Positions 8,256 to 17,179 of a DNA stretch of 64,000 nucleotides are shown here, in pieces. Each line of letters opens with the position of its first letter. Positions within the stretch are counted from its first letter, which is position 1. The translations under genes and the position numbers were made by a program. Under the pieces are notes generated by a model, which made no database searches, was not told where the DNA came from, and saw nothing but the letters and a program-made list of their open reading frames with translations. Source of the DNA: Bin80 sp965209015 (GTDB taxonomy: Bacteria; Bacteroidota; Rhodothermia; Rhodothermales; Bin80); the NCBI GenBank assembly GCA_965209015.1, contig OZ242367.1, positions 1,240,001 to 1,304,000 of the forward strand. The letters run 5' to 3'.

Positions 8256-9911
8256 ATGGCTAATATTGAAATCCCTATGCCTAAAATGGGCGAGAGTATT
8301 ACGGAAGGAACCGTCATTGTCTGGCATAAACAAGAGGGAGATTCCGTAGAACTGGACGAGACACTCCTTGAGATTGGAACGGATAAGGTGGATACCGATG
8401 TTCCATCACCTGTTTCTGGTGTAGTCTCAAAAATCTTAACCCCTGAGGGAGAAACCGTCCCGGTTGGCAATATCATTGCACTCATCAAGACGGAAGCAGA
8501 GGAAGAGGAGGTCTCAGAAGAAGTCCCCCCAATTACTGATACAATACCGAACCAGCCATCCTCCAATGGTGTAAATCATCAGGATACTCCCGTTGTGATG
8601 CCCAAAATGGGAGAGAGCATAACAGAGGGTACCGTAGTTACATGGCATAAAGAGGTCGGTGACCCGGTTGAGTTGGATGAGATACTCCTTGAGATTGGGA
8701 CGGATAAGGTAGATACCGATGTTCCTGCCCCGACAGCGGGGATCCTTCGGGCCATCATGGTACCTGAGGGCGATACCGTTGATGTGGGAACGACCATTGC
8801 GCTCATTGGACCAGAGGGGAGTGAATTGGATTCAGTCTCCATGCCCGCTACTTCTTCAACGCCGGACCTGAATCCTGTGGACGAGACTGCTCCCATCCCA
8901 GTGGTGGATGATCTGGTCTTAACGAATGGTGCTGGGACTGGAACGAGACGTCATCTGGAAGATGGTCGTTTTCTGAGCCCTCTGGTTCGCAGTATTGCGC
9001 AGACAGAAAATATATCGCAAGATGAGCTCACACTGATAAAGGGGTCTGGACGAGATGGTCGGATCACGAAGAAAGACATGGTGCATCATTTGGAGTCCCG
9101 AACCTCCCCGACACCTGCTACCCCGCAAAAGACGTTCACACCCCCTTCACATCGCACATCTACTGAACCAGTTTCGCAGCCCTCTGGAAATCAATCGGAA
9201 CGCGTTGAAATAATCCAGATGGATCGTATGCGTCAACTCATTGCTGAGCATATGATTGAGTCAAGGCGAACAGCTGCGCACGTTACTTCGTTTGCCGAAG
9301 CAGATGTAACTAGGTTAGTTCAAATCAGGGAAGCAAACAAAAAAACATTCTATAACCGTGATCGTGTGAAGTTAACCTATGCTCCCTTCCTGATCCATGC
9401 TGCCGTTGAAGCTCTACGTGACTTTCCGCTCTTGAACAGTTCGGTAGATGGAAATAAGATTCTCGTTCACAAAGATTATCACATCGGGATGGCCGTGGCA
9501 CTGCAAGAGTCGGGGCTGATTGTACCTGTGATTCGTCATGCCGGACGATTAAGTATTCCCGGATTGGCACATGCGACCAGTGATTTAGCATATCGTGCTC
9601 GCGCTTCGGAGTTACTTCCAGATGACTTGCAAGGGGGAACATTTACGCTGACCAATGTAGGCTCACTAGGATCTTTGATGGGCACTCCCATCATCTTGCA
9701 GCCCCAAGTAGCAATCTTGGCTACTGGCTCTATTGCGAAACGTCCAGTTGTTGTTGAGCATCCAGATCATGGAGATACGATTGCAATTCGGCACATGATG
9801 GTCTTGTCCCTTTCGTATGACCATCGAATAATTGATGGTGCTATGGGAATTGCATTTCTACGCCGCTATACCGAGGTAATCGAAAACCTTGATCCGCAAA
9901 TGGAACTATGA
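8256..9911 (+). CDS. Dihydrolipoamide acyltransferase (E2) of a 2-oxo acid dehydrogenase complex, two lipoyl domains
   Basis: A 551-residue E2 core subunit that moves acyl groups from E1 to CoA through swinging lipoyl arms. There are two near-identical lipoyl domains with lipoyl-lysines Lys44 and Lys151, both in GTDKVDTDVP. Ser/Pro/Thr-rich linkers follow, then a peripheral-subunit-binding domain (about 239-279, FLSPLVRSIA...GRDGRITKKD) and a catalytic domain ending in SYDHRIIDG (His523, Asp527). The catalytic chain resembles branched-chain or 2-oxoglutarate-type E2 proteins more than pyruvate ones, but the substrate is not certain. No E1 or E3 gene is nearby. The long upstream gap suggests its own promoter. 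Confidence 0.93.
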   Translation: MANIEIPMPKMGESITEGTVIVWHKQEGDSVELDETLLEIGTDKVDTDVPSPVSGVVSKILTPEGETVPVGNIIALIKTEAEEEEVSEEVPPITDTIPNQPSSNGVNHQDTPVVMPKMGESITEGTVVTWHKEVGDPVELDEILLEIGTDKVDTDVPAPTAGILRAIMVPEGDTVDVGTTIALIGPEGSELDSVSMPATSSTPDLNPVDETAPIPVVDDLVLTNGAGTGTRRHLEDGRFLSPLVRSIAQTENISQDELTLIKGSGRDGRITKKDMVHHLESRTSPTPATPQKTFTPPSHRTSTEPVSQPSGNQSERVEIIQMDRMRQLIAEHMIESRRTAAHVTSFAEADVTRLVQIREANKKTFYNRDRVKLTYAPFLIHAAVEALRDFPLLNSSVDGNKILVHKDYHIGMAVALQESGLIVPVIRHAGRLSIPGLAHATSDLAYRARASELLPDDLQGGTFTLTNVGSLGSLMGTPIILQPQVAILATGSIAKRPVVVEHPDHGDTIAIRHMMVLSLSYDHRIIDGAMGIAFLRRYTEVIENLDPQMEL

Positions 9912-9943
9912 GGATCGTAAGTTGACGCTGGCTGAATTGCAAC

Positions 9944-10855
9944 ATGCTTAACGAACGAGACTTAGTCAAGACATTGACGACGGAAGCAGTCACTGAGCGC
10001 ACCACTTTCTTCCTAAAAACGCTGGCAAAAGAAAAGTCTAAGGCAACCGTCAATACCTATAGGCGGTCCCTCGGAGTATTTGCTCGCTGGATAGACGAGC
10101 AGGGAGGAAGTATAGAACTTTTCCAGCAGAAACTGGAGGAATATCCGCTTTATTTGAGTCAGCGCCGAAGAGTCAGCACGAATACGATCCGAACGTATAT
10201 AGCTGCACTCCGCCAATTTTTTATCTTTCTCTCTAAAGAGGGACTTTTGAACCATGATCCGCTCAGGAACATCAAGGTCAACATCAGCAAGTCGCCGAAA
10301 AGTTGGGATATCTTGACTAAGGATGAGATCAAGAGTTTATTTCGGGTGTCAATTGGCGATGAGCCCATTGAACTTCGGGATCGTGCGATTTTATGCTGTA
10401 TGTTGAATGAGGGACTATCAGAGTCGGATGTGAGCCGGACTAACTACAAAGATTTAGAACATACTCTCATGGGTGAGGAGTTGTTGGTTCGTGGGAAAGG
10501 TGTCCCAATGCGTATACGGCTAGACTCGCAAACATATCAAAGTTTACGAGATTATCTTAGGACTCGAGAGCGACCAATTCGGCCGGATGAGCCACTTTTT
10601 GTTTCGCACGGTCCACGGGGAAGGAATGATCGGTTAAAGGTTCGAACTATCCGATTTCGCATGCGTGCGTTGCTTGACCGTGCGAATATTACCCGCGTAA
10701 GTGTCTCCCCTCTCAGTTTGGTACATACGTCCATGTACCTGTTGATTCAAAAGGGAATTACCAGACAACAACTTCGAGAGCGTACACGCCCATGGAGGCT
10801 CTATCATCGGCTACTTGACCTAAAAGCGAGAGGGCTCATTGATTCCTCGTTCTGA
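9944..10855 (+). CDS. Tyrosine recombinase (XerC/D-like) homologue with degenerate active site
   Basis: A 303-residue protein with the two-domain layout of Xer recombinases. The SAM-like N-terminal domain (about 15-110) contains ATVNTYRRSLGVFARWI, and the C-terminal catalytic fold begins at about 125. Key catalytic residues are missing. The first Arg (usual GLRxSE) is Ser159 in GLSESD. The HxxR motif (usual PHDLRHT) reads PLSLVHT, so its His is Leu257 and its Arg is Val260. The Lys (RGKG, Lys185) and the nucleophile-position Tyr287 remain. The frame is intact, so a structural or DNA-binding role is possible. It follows the E2 gene by 32 bp and ends with a 20-bp convergent overlap with the porQ-like gene. 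Confidence 0.75.
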   Translation: MLNERDLVKTLTTEAVTERTTFFLKTLAKEKSKATVNTYRRSLGVFARWIDEQGGSIELFQQKLEEYPLYLSQRRRVSTNTIRTYIAALRQFFIFLSKEGLLNHDPLRNIKVNISKSPKSWDILTKDEIKSLFRVSIGDEPIELRDRAILCCMLNEGLSESDVSRTNYKDLEHTLMGEELLVRGKGVPMRIRLDSQTYQSLRDYLRTRERPIRPDEPLFVSHGPRGRNDRLKVRTIRFRMRALLDRANITRVSVSPLSLVHTSMYLLIQKGITRQQLRERTRPWRLYHRLLDLKARGLIDSSF

Positions 10856-11804
10856 ACTTCGTAGTTAGGGTAAATTGGTGTAGTCCAGAAAAAGACCACG
10901 AGCTGAAGGCGTAATCAAGATGAAATCGTCGGATCCGTAGGCCGAATCCAACCGATGTCCCCGCGAGATCTAGTCTCCGTTCGGATTTCAAATTTCGTTT
11001 GCGATGGTTATAACCTATCCGTATATGAAAGACAGGAATTGCCTGGAATTCAAGGCTGAAGATTGCATGCCGGAATCCATTTCTACTCGTAGTAATCTGA
11101 TTGAGATGTAGCAGATCATGAAGCGTAAGGCCAACGAGTACCGGAATATATCGTAGTCGTTTAGATATGGAAATGCGAAGATCCGTTGGAATATGATCTC
11201 GTAATTGGCCAAGGCTTGATAGAGTAAGTCCTATGTTTGTAGCACTCATCATAGCAGTAAACTCTTCCTCAGGAACATGGTAAACAACTCCCGCATCCAG
11301 GGCAACTGCGACCGCACTGTACTCAGCGATAGAAGAGTAAGCCACATGTAGATTTGCCCCGTACCGGAATCTAGACTGCCACGGGCGAGAAAATCCTGTA
11401 GAAAGAGCTACATTGCTGGAAGAAAATGTGCCATTTTGCTCACCATCCTCATCTGTCCGAGCGGCAGTGCCCCAATGAAAATATCGGACTCCTGCAGCCG
11501 CCGTTCCGAGGATACCAAGATTCTGAGCATAGGTGACCGTACCTGCCTGGAGATCGCTCAGGTGATTCAACCATGATACAGATAAACTTTCATGTGCCTC
11601 CTTGCTCAGTAAGGCAGGATTATAGAATGCCCAGCTATGCTGGGAGGCGCCGCCACCTAAAAGCGCTCCACCCAAGGCAGATGCTTGTGCAGAAGGTTCA
11701 AGTCGCAAAAAATCGAAACTGGACAGTGTCTGGGCTTGTGCATTCACTACTCCGAAAAAAATCAGTAGTACACCAAGACAAAGAGAAGAACTTTTCGTAA
11801 TCAT
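10836..11804 (-). CDS. porQ: PorQ-like outer-membrane beta-barrel protein (type IX secretion-associated)
   Basis: The start at 11804 gives a 322-residue precursor with a clear signal peptide (SLCLGVLLIFFGVVNAQAQ). An in-frame ATG 18 codons upstream would hide the signal and is less likely. The mature N-terminus FDFLRLEPSAQASALGGA, followed by FYNPALLS, is the hallmark of the PorV/PorQ family. These are FadL-like barrels of the Bacteroidota type IX secretion system; PorQ itself takes part with PorU, PorV and PorZ in modifying secreted cargo. The rest is rich in alternating beta-strand patterns. No other type IX genes are nearby. It is divergent from secA with about 170 bp between them, and its 3' end overlaps the recombinase-like gene. 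Confidence 0.78.
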   Translation of the reverse strand: MITKSSSLCLGVLLIFFGVVNAQAQTLSSFDFLRLEPSAQASALGGALLGGGASQHSWAFYNPALLSKEAHESLSVSWLNHLSDLQAGTVTYAQNLGILGTAAAGVRYFHWGTAARTDEDGEQNGTFSSSNVALSTGFSRPWQSRFRYGANLHVAYSSIAEYSAVAVALDAGVVYHVPEEEFTAMMSATNIGLTLSSLGQLRDHIPTDLRISISKRLRYIPVLVGLTLHDLLHLNQITTSRNGFRHAIFSLEFQAIPVFHIRIGYNHRKRNLKSERRLDLAGTSVGFGLRIRRFHLDYAFSSWSFSGLHQFTLTTKFRTRNQ

Positions 11805-11972
11805 GAAAGAGATACACATGGAATGGCGTGTACTTGTAGGGGAGGGGAACGGATCCAAGGTATATGCGTGTCAAACGCCGACTGCTTCGGTGCGTACCAT
11901 AGAGCACTCACTGTCATTCAATTCTGACCTTTATCATGGAAATCCAAGCCGAGTTGATCACTCTTTAGCACT

Positions 11973-14900
11973 ATGTTGAACTTCATCAACCAGCTTTTTG
12001 GGGATAAAAATCAACGCGTGATTCATCGTGATTATGAACCGGTAGTTGCTCAGATCCACGAAGCAACCCCTACGGTAATGTCTCTATCGGATGAGAATTT
12101 GCGCACTTCTACCCAAAAATTTCAAGGGCGTATTCAGTCTGCCGTTACTGAAATTGAGGAGCGACGGCTTGAGATTCAGACCACACTTCAAAATGGATAT
12201 TCAGATGAGGGGGATACTCCCCTCACGCTTGAGGAACGACAGGATTATTTTGAGGAATTGGACGAGCTAGAAGACGAGTGGCAGGAAGTGGCAGGAGAAA
12301 CCCTGAATGAAATTCTGCCAGAAGCCTTTGCTGTGGTCAAAGAAGTTTGCCGCCGTCTCTCCGAACATGGCTCACTAAAGGTACGTGCGACCGAACATGA
12401 TCATCGGATCCGCAGTCACCGCGCTTATCCTGAAATAGAGGGCTCATGGGCCATATGGTCAAATGAATGGGAGGCCGGAGGTGCGAAGATCAAATGGGAG
12501 ATGATTCCTTATGATGTTCAACTCATCGGTGGAGTTGTACTCCATAACGGCAATATTGCCGAGATGAAAACTGGCGAGGGAAAAACGCTCGTCGCTGTGG
12601 CCCCAGTCTATTTGAATGCGCTTCTGGGACGGGGGGTACATCTGATTACAGTTAACCCTTATCTGGCACAGCGAGATGCGGAATGGATGGGCCCTATCTT
12701 TGAGTTTTTAGGCTTGACGGTTGATGTGATTGATGGGCATGAGCCTCACTCCGAAGGGCGAAGGACGGCGTATCGCGCGGATATTACCTATGGCACGAAC
12801 AATGAATTTGGATTTGATTATTTGCGGGACAATTCTTTTGTGATTGATCCCAACCAACTGGTACAGCGAGGGCATCACTTCGCAATTGTTGATGAAGTTG
12901 ACTCGGTCTTGGTGGATGAAGCCCGTACGCCTTTGATCATCAGTGGACCGGTTCCTCAGGCAAATAAGAGTCGGTTTGATGAGCTGAAGCCTTCCGTTGA
13001 CCGACTGGTTCAGGCCCAGAAGCGCTTGGTTGCCGGCTTTGTATCTGAAGCAGAAAAAAGTTTGAAAGCACGCGATCTTGCACTTGAACGAGGCGAAGAA
13101 AAGGAAGCCAAAGAGCATGAATCGGAGGCAGGCCTCGCCCTGTTGCGTGCATCCCGCGGCTTTCCCCGCAATAAGCGACTCACAAAGATATTACAGGAGC
13201 CCGGAGTAGAGCAACTGAAACGGAAAACAGAATATTTCTACCTGCAGGATAATGCAAAACGAATGCCGATCGTTGACGATGAAATGCATTATGCCCTTGA
13301 CGAAAAACAGCATGCACTAGAGCCCACAGATCAGGGTCGCGAGTTTATTGCAAAGGCAGCAGGTGAAGATGTTAATTTATTTATTCTCCCCGATGTCGGG
13401 GAAGAGACTGCACGCTTGAAACGGGAGTATGAGGCCCATAAAGAAAAACTCTATGAATCAATCAGGAATCGAGAGGATCTATCGGAGGAAAAGCGAGAAC
13501 ACAAGCTACAGAATGATATCCGTGTCCTAAAGAATACCCTTGACGAACAGACCCGTAAGCTGTACACCACTTATTCAGATCGTGCGGAGAGGTTGCACGC
13601 GATTGAACAACTCCTAAAAGCCTACACACTTTACGAGCGAGATACAGAATATATTGTTCAAGATGGTAAGGTGCAGATCGTTGACACCCATACCGGGCGA
13701 GTACTTTCCGGCCGGCGATATTCGGATGGATTGCATCAGGCTATCGAGGCAAAAGAAGGAGTGAAAGTCCAGGCTGCCACGCAGACCTATGCAACGATCA
13801 CGCTACAGAACTACTTCCGTATGTACAGCAAACTTGCTGGGATGACCGGAACTGCAGAAACTGAGGCCGAAGAGTTTCACAAAATCTACAAGATGGATGT
13901 AGTGGTCGTTCCAACCAACCAACCCATCGCAAGAAAAGATTTAGATGATCTTGTGTTCCGATCAAAACGGGAGAAATATAGTGCGGTCATCGATAAAATT
14001 GAAGAATACCACGATAAGGGACAACCCGTGCTCGTTGGGACAACCTCTGTTGAGGTATCAGAAACGCTGAGTCGAATGTTGAAGCGTGCGCGCATTCAGC
14101 ATAATGTACTAAATGCAAAGCGTGACCGTGCAAAGCAAGAGTCTTTGATTATAGCCGAGGCCGGAAGGCGAGGAGCCGTAACGATCGCAACCAATATGGC
14201 AGGACGCGGCACGGACATTAAATTAGGCGCTGGGACCGTCAAATTAGGGGGGCTTGCGATCATTGGAACCGAACGCCATGAAAGTCGGCGAATTGATTTA
14301 CAACTCAGAGGGCGGTCAGGGCGTCAGGGAGATCCCGGAGAGAGTCAGTTTTATGTGTCTCTAGAAGACGATCTGATGCGTCTCTTTGGACCTGATCGGG
14401 TCGCAGGAGTGATGGATCGGATGAAGATTGAATCAGGGGCAGTAATCACCCACCCATGGGTGACCAAGAGTATTGAGCGAGCACAGAAAAAAGTGGAGCA
14501 GAATAACTTCGCCATTCGAAAACGTCAACTGGAATATGATGATGTATTGAATTCACAGCGTGAAGTCATCTATGATCGCCGAATGCATGCGCTCAAGGGA
14601 GAACGTTTTCGAGGCGAGATTTTAGATATGCTCTATAAATTGAACGAACGTCTCGTCCAGCGTCATCATGGGGCAGGGGAGATGGACGAGTTTCGGGATG
14701 AACTCCGTCGACTCTTGTCCTTTGACTATGAAATTGATCGACAGCGCTTTTTCGATCTGGGGGATGAAGGAGTCACAGAGGATGCTTACAATAAGGCCGT
14801 TGAGTTTTATGAGCGCAAGCGCCATGCTCTGGCAGGGCCATTCTTGGAAACCATGAAGGCAGTCTGGGAGAGTGATGCAGAGAATAAACCTGAGCGTGCA

Positions 14901-15443
14901 TTTGTGGACTTCTCGGATGGACATCGTAGATTGCGCACGGTTCTCCGAATTGAAGATGTAGTTGAATCCGAAGGACAAGAAATCAATGATAGCCTTGAGC
15001 GGACTGCAATGCTCTCGCTGATTGACGAGTACTGGACGGAACACTTGCGCTCTCTGGATGAGGTGAAGGAGGGGATTGGTCTCCGGGCCTATGGTCAGCG
15101 AGATCCACTTGTAGAATACAAGATGGAGGCATTCCGGCTTTTCTCGGAAGTGATTGAACAGATTGGCGAAAGTGTGGTGACCTTTGTATTTAGAGCAGGC
15201 CCTATCGTTGAAAAACGTGCAGGGAATACGGCTCAGAGGAGTCGAATGGATCGGCAGCGGGCCCAGACCAGCCATCGATCTGCTGCACCTTCCTTTGGTG
15301 TCATACCTCCAAGTACGAATGGCGCAAGTCGGGATCCGAGTGCCAAGCGGCAGCCCGTCTTAGCCGGTGAACATGTGGGCAGAAACGAACCCTGCCCATG
15401 CGGGAGTGGCAAAAAATATAAAGTCTGTCACGGACGAATATAG
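11973..15443 (+). CDS. secA: Preprotein translocase ATPase SecA (long form)
   Basis: The motor of the Sec pathway, pushing preproteins through SecYEG. At 1156 residues it is about 250 longer than E. coli SecA. Walker A KTGEGKTLVA lies at 199-208, and VDEVDSVLVDEARTPLIISG follows. ATNMAGRGTDIKLG marks the second motor domain, and the Zn-binding CPCGSGKKYKVCHG ends the protein. Extra sequence lies between the N-terminus and the Walker A site (about 57-115, acidic coiled coil) and in the preprotein-crosslinking region (about 345-560, highly charged). Such insertions are usual in SecA of Bacteroidota relatives. recN follows after 17 bp. Confidence 0.97.
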   Translation: MLNFINQLFGDKNQRVIHRDYEPVVAQIHEATPTVMSLSDENLRTSTQKFQGRIQSAVTEIEERRLEIQTTLQNGYSDEGDTPLTLEERQDYFEELDELEDEWQEVAGETLNEILPEAFAVVKEVCRRLSEHGSLKVRATEHDHRIRSHRAYPEIEGSWAIWSNEWEAGGAKIKWEMIPYDVQLIGGVVLHNGNIAEMKTGEGKTLVAVAPVYLNALLGRGVHLITVNPYLAQRDAEWMGPIFEFLGLTVDVIDGHEPHSEGRRTAYRADITYGTNNEFGFDYLRDNSFVIDPNQLVQRGHHFAIVDEVDSVLVDEARTPLIISGPVPQANKSRFDELKPSVDRLVQAQKRLVAGFVSEAEKSLKARDLALERGEEKEAKEHESEAGLALLRASRGFPRNKRLTKILQEPGVEQLKRKTEYFYLQDNAKRMPIVDDEMHYALDEKQHALEPTDQGREFIAKAAGEDVNLFILPDVGEETARLKREYEAHKEKLYESIRNREDLSEEKREHKLQNDIRVLKNTLDEQTRKLYTTYSDRAERLHAIEQLLKAYTLYERDTEYIVQDGKVQIVDTHTGRVLSGRRYSDGLHQAIEAKEGVKVQAATQTYATITLQNYFRMYSKLAGMTGTAETEAEEFHKIYKMDVVVVPTNQPIARKDLDDLVFRSKREKYSAVIDKIEEYHDKGQPVLVGTTSVEVSETLSRMLKRARIQHNVLNAKRDRAKQESLIIAEAGRRGAVTIATNMAGRGTDIKLGAGTVKLGGLAIIGTERHESRRIDLQLRGRSGRQGDPGESQFYVSLEDDLMRLFGPDRVAGVMDRMKIESGAVITHPWVTKSIERAQKKVEQNNFAIRKRQLEYDDVLNSQREVIYDRRMHALKGERFRGEILDMLYKLNERLVQRHHGAGEMDEFRDELRRLLSFDYEIDRQRFFDLGDEGVTEDAYNKAVEFYERKRHALAGPFLETMKAVWESDAENKPERAFVDFSDGHRRLRTVLRIEDVVESEGQEINDSLERTAMLSLIDEYWTEHLRSLDEVKEGIGLRAYGQRDPLVEYKMEAFRLFSEVIEQIGESVVTFVFRAGPIVEKRAGNTAQRSRMDRQRAQTSHRSAAPSFGVIPPSTNGASRDPSAKRQPVLAGEHVGRNEPCPCGSGKKYKVCHGRI

Positions 15444-15460
15444 TTAGTGAGGAGAACCTG

Positions 15461-17179
15461 ATGCTGCGTACCCTCCACATTCGGGACTACGCCATCATTG
15501 ATGAGCTTGAGGTTGAATTTCAACCGGGTCTCAATATTTTGACAGGGGAAACCGGCGCTGGGAAGTCCATTATTATTGGAGCTCTCAAGTTGATTCTTGG
15601 GGAGCGAGCATCTGGAGATGTGATCCGTTCGGGTGCCAATAAGGCCGTCATAGAGGGTATATTTGATGGTGCAGACCTGCCAGACTTGGACAAATTTCTA
15701 CAGAAGCATGAACTCCCTTCGCAATCAGCACTCATTCTGCGAAGAGAAGTTACACAGACCTACAGCCGGGGCTTCATTAACGACTCGCCTGCAACGCTTG
15801 TGCTCATGCGTGAAGTGGTAGCACAAATGATAGATCTTCACGGACAGCATGAACACCAATCTTTACTCAGGGTGAATACTCACCTCAATCTGTTGGACAA
15901 TTTTGGGAGACTCACGGACCTTCGGTTGAAGTATGTTCAAGCGTATGAGCAAGTGGAGCATCTGATGATGGAATTTGAGGATCTCAAGACCCGTCAGAAC
16001 ACTTTGGAAGCCTCCCGTGAGAGGTTAGCCTATGAGATGGAAGAGATTGACTCGGTCGCACCTAAGGAAGAAGAAGAGGATGAGATCAGGAGTAAGATCA
16101 ACCGGCTTGAACATGCGGAACAGCTTTGCAGTGCGACAGCAAACCTTCACTCAATGCTCTATGCCCGAGAAGATTCAACTGCTGAGCAGTTGGCGATTGC
16201 GAAGAATGAACTCCATGGTCTGGTCCAAATAGATTCTACGCTGGACGAAGCCCGACAAGAGATTGAACAAGCTTATATATCGGTAACAGAGATTGCTTCT
16301 GTACTTCAAGAGTACCACGCCAATGTGGAATTCAATCCCACTCAACTAGAAGAACTTCGCGATCGTTTGGGGCAACTAGATGTGCTCAAGAGAAAGTATG
16401 GTGCCAGCATCGCCGCAGTGCTGGATTATCGGGAACAGATTGCAAGTGAATATGAGATTGTGGCAAACTACGATGTAGCATTGGAAACAAATGCACAGCG
16501 GATGAAAGAGGCAAGGGAGACTCTTTCGGATATTGCACTACGCTTATCCATTCGGCGCAGCGAGATCGCAACCCAGATTGAAGCCTTGATAACTAAGGAG
16601 TTTGTAGGACTTGGGATGCCGGCTGGTCAACTCTTTGTTCAGGTTCAAAATCACGTTGATCCCGATGGGTGGGTTACCTTTAATTCGTCCAGTCATAAAG
16701 AAGGTCGGTATCACGCATTCCGCCATGGCATAGATGATGTAGAATTTTTGATTACAACGAATGTAGGTGAATCACCTCGTCCTCTCGTACAGGTGGCATC
16801 GGGTGGAGAAATCAGTAGGATCATGCTGGCAATCAAACGAGTTCTGGCAAGACATAACCGACTTCCCATACTAGTATTTGATGAAATAGATGTTGGGATC
16901 AGTGGATCTATTGCACGTAAGGTTGGCAATCGCATGGCAGACTTGGCCCAGTCCCACCAGATCATTGCCATCACACATCTGCCGCAGATTGCTGCATTGG
17001 CTAATGCACATTATGTAGTGGAGAAACGAGTCTCGGATGGGAGAACCACGACCCAGATCAGACAGTTGCGGGATGAGGAGCCCCTGGAGCAGGTTGCCAT
17101 GCTTATTACCGGCGCCGAGGTGACCGATGCAATGCGCCAGAGTGCCAGAGAGTTAATGAATTTTGACAATGAAGGCTAA
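15461..17179 (+). CDS. recN: DNA repair protein RecN
   Basis: An SMC-like ATPase that acts in recombinational double-strand break repair. Walker A (GETGAGKSIIIGAL, 29-42) is close to the N-terminus. Coiled-coil arms follow (about 160-370), then the C-terminal signature and Walker B (VASGGEISRIMLAIK, then ILVFDEIDVGISG), and the ITHLPQIAA switch motif. Length (572) matches the family. An AGGAG ribosome-binding site sits 6 bases before the ATG. The gene is probably co-transcribed with secA, and the next gene starts inside its 3' end. Confidence 0.96.
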   Translation: MLRTLHIRDYAIIDELEVEFQPGLNILTGETGAGKSIIIGALKLILGERASGDVIRSGANKAVIEGIFDGADLPDLDKFLQKHELPSQSALILRREVTQTYSRGFINDSPATLVLMREVVAQMIDLHGQHEHQSLLRVNTHLNLLDNFGRLTDLRLKYVQAYEQVEHLMMEFEDLKTRQNTLEASRERLAYEMEEIDSVAPKEEEEDEIRSKINRLEHAEQLCSATANLHSMLYAREDSTAEQLAIAKNELHGLVQIDSTLDEARQEIEQAYISVTEIASVLQEYHANVEFNPTQLEELRDRLGQLDVLKRKYGASIAAVLDYREQIASEYEIVANYDVALETNAQRMKEARETLSDIALRLSIRRSEIATQIEALITKEFVGLGMPAGQLFVQVQNHVDPDGWVTFNSSSHKEGRYHAFRHGIDDVEFLITTNVGESPRPLVQVASGGEISRIMLAIKRVLARHNRLPILVFDEIDVGISGSIARKVGNRMADLAQSHQIIAITHLPQIAALANAHYVVEKRVSDGRTTTQIRQLRDEEPLEQVAMLITGAEVTDAMRQSARELMNFDNEG

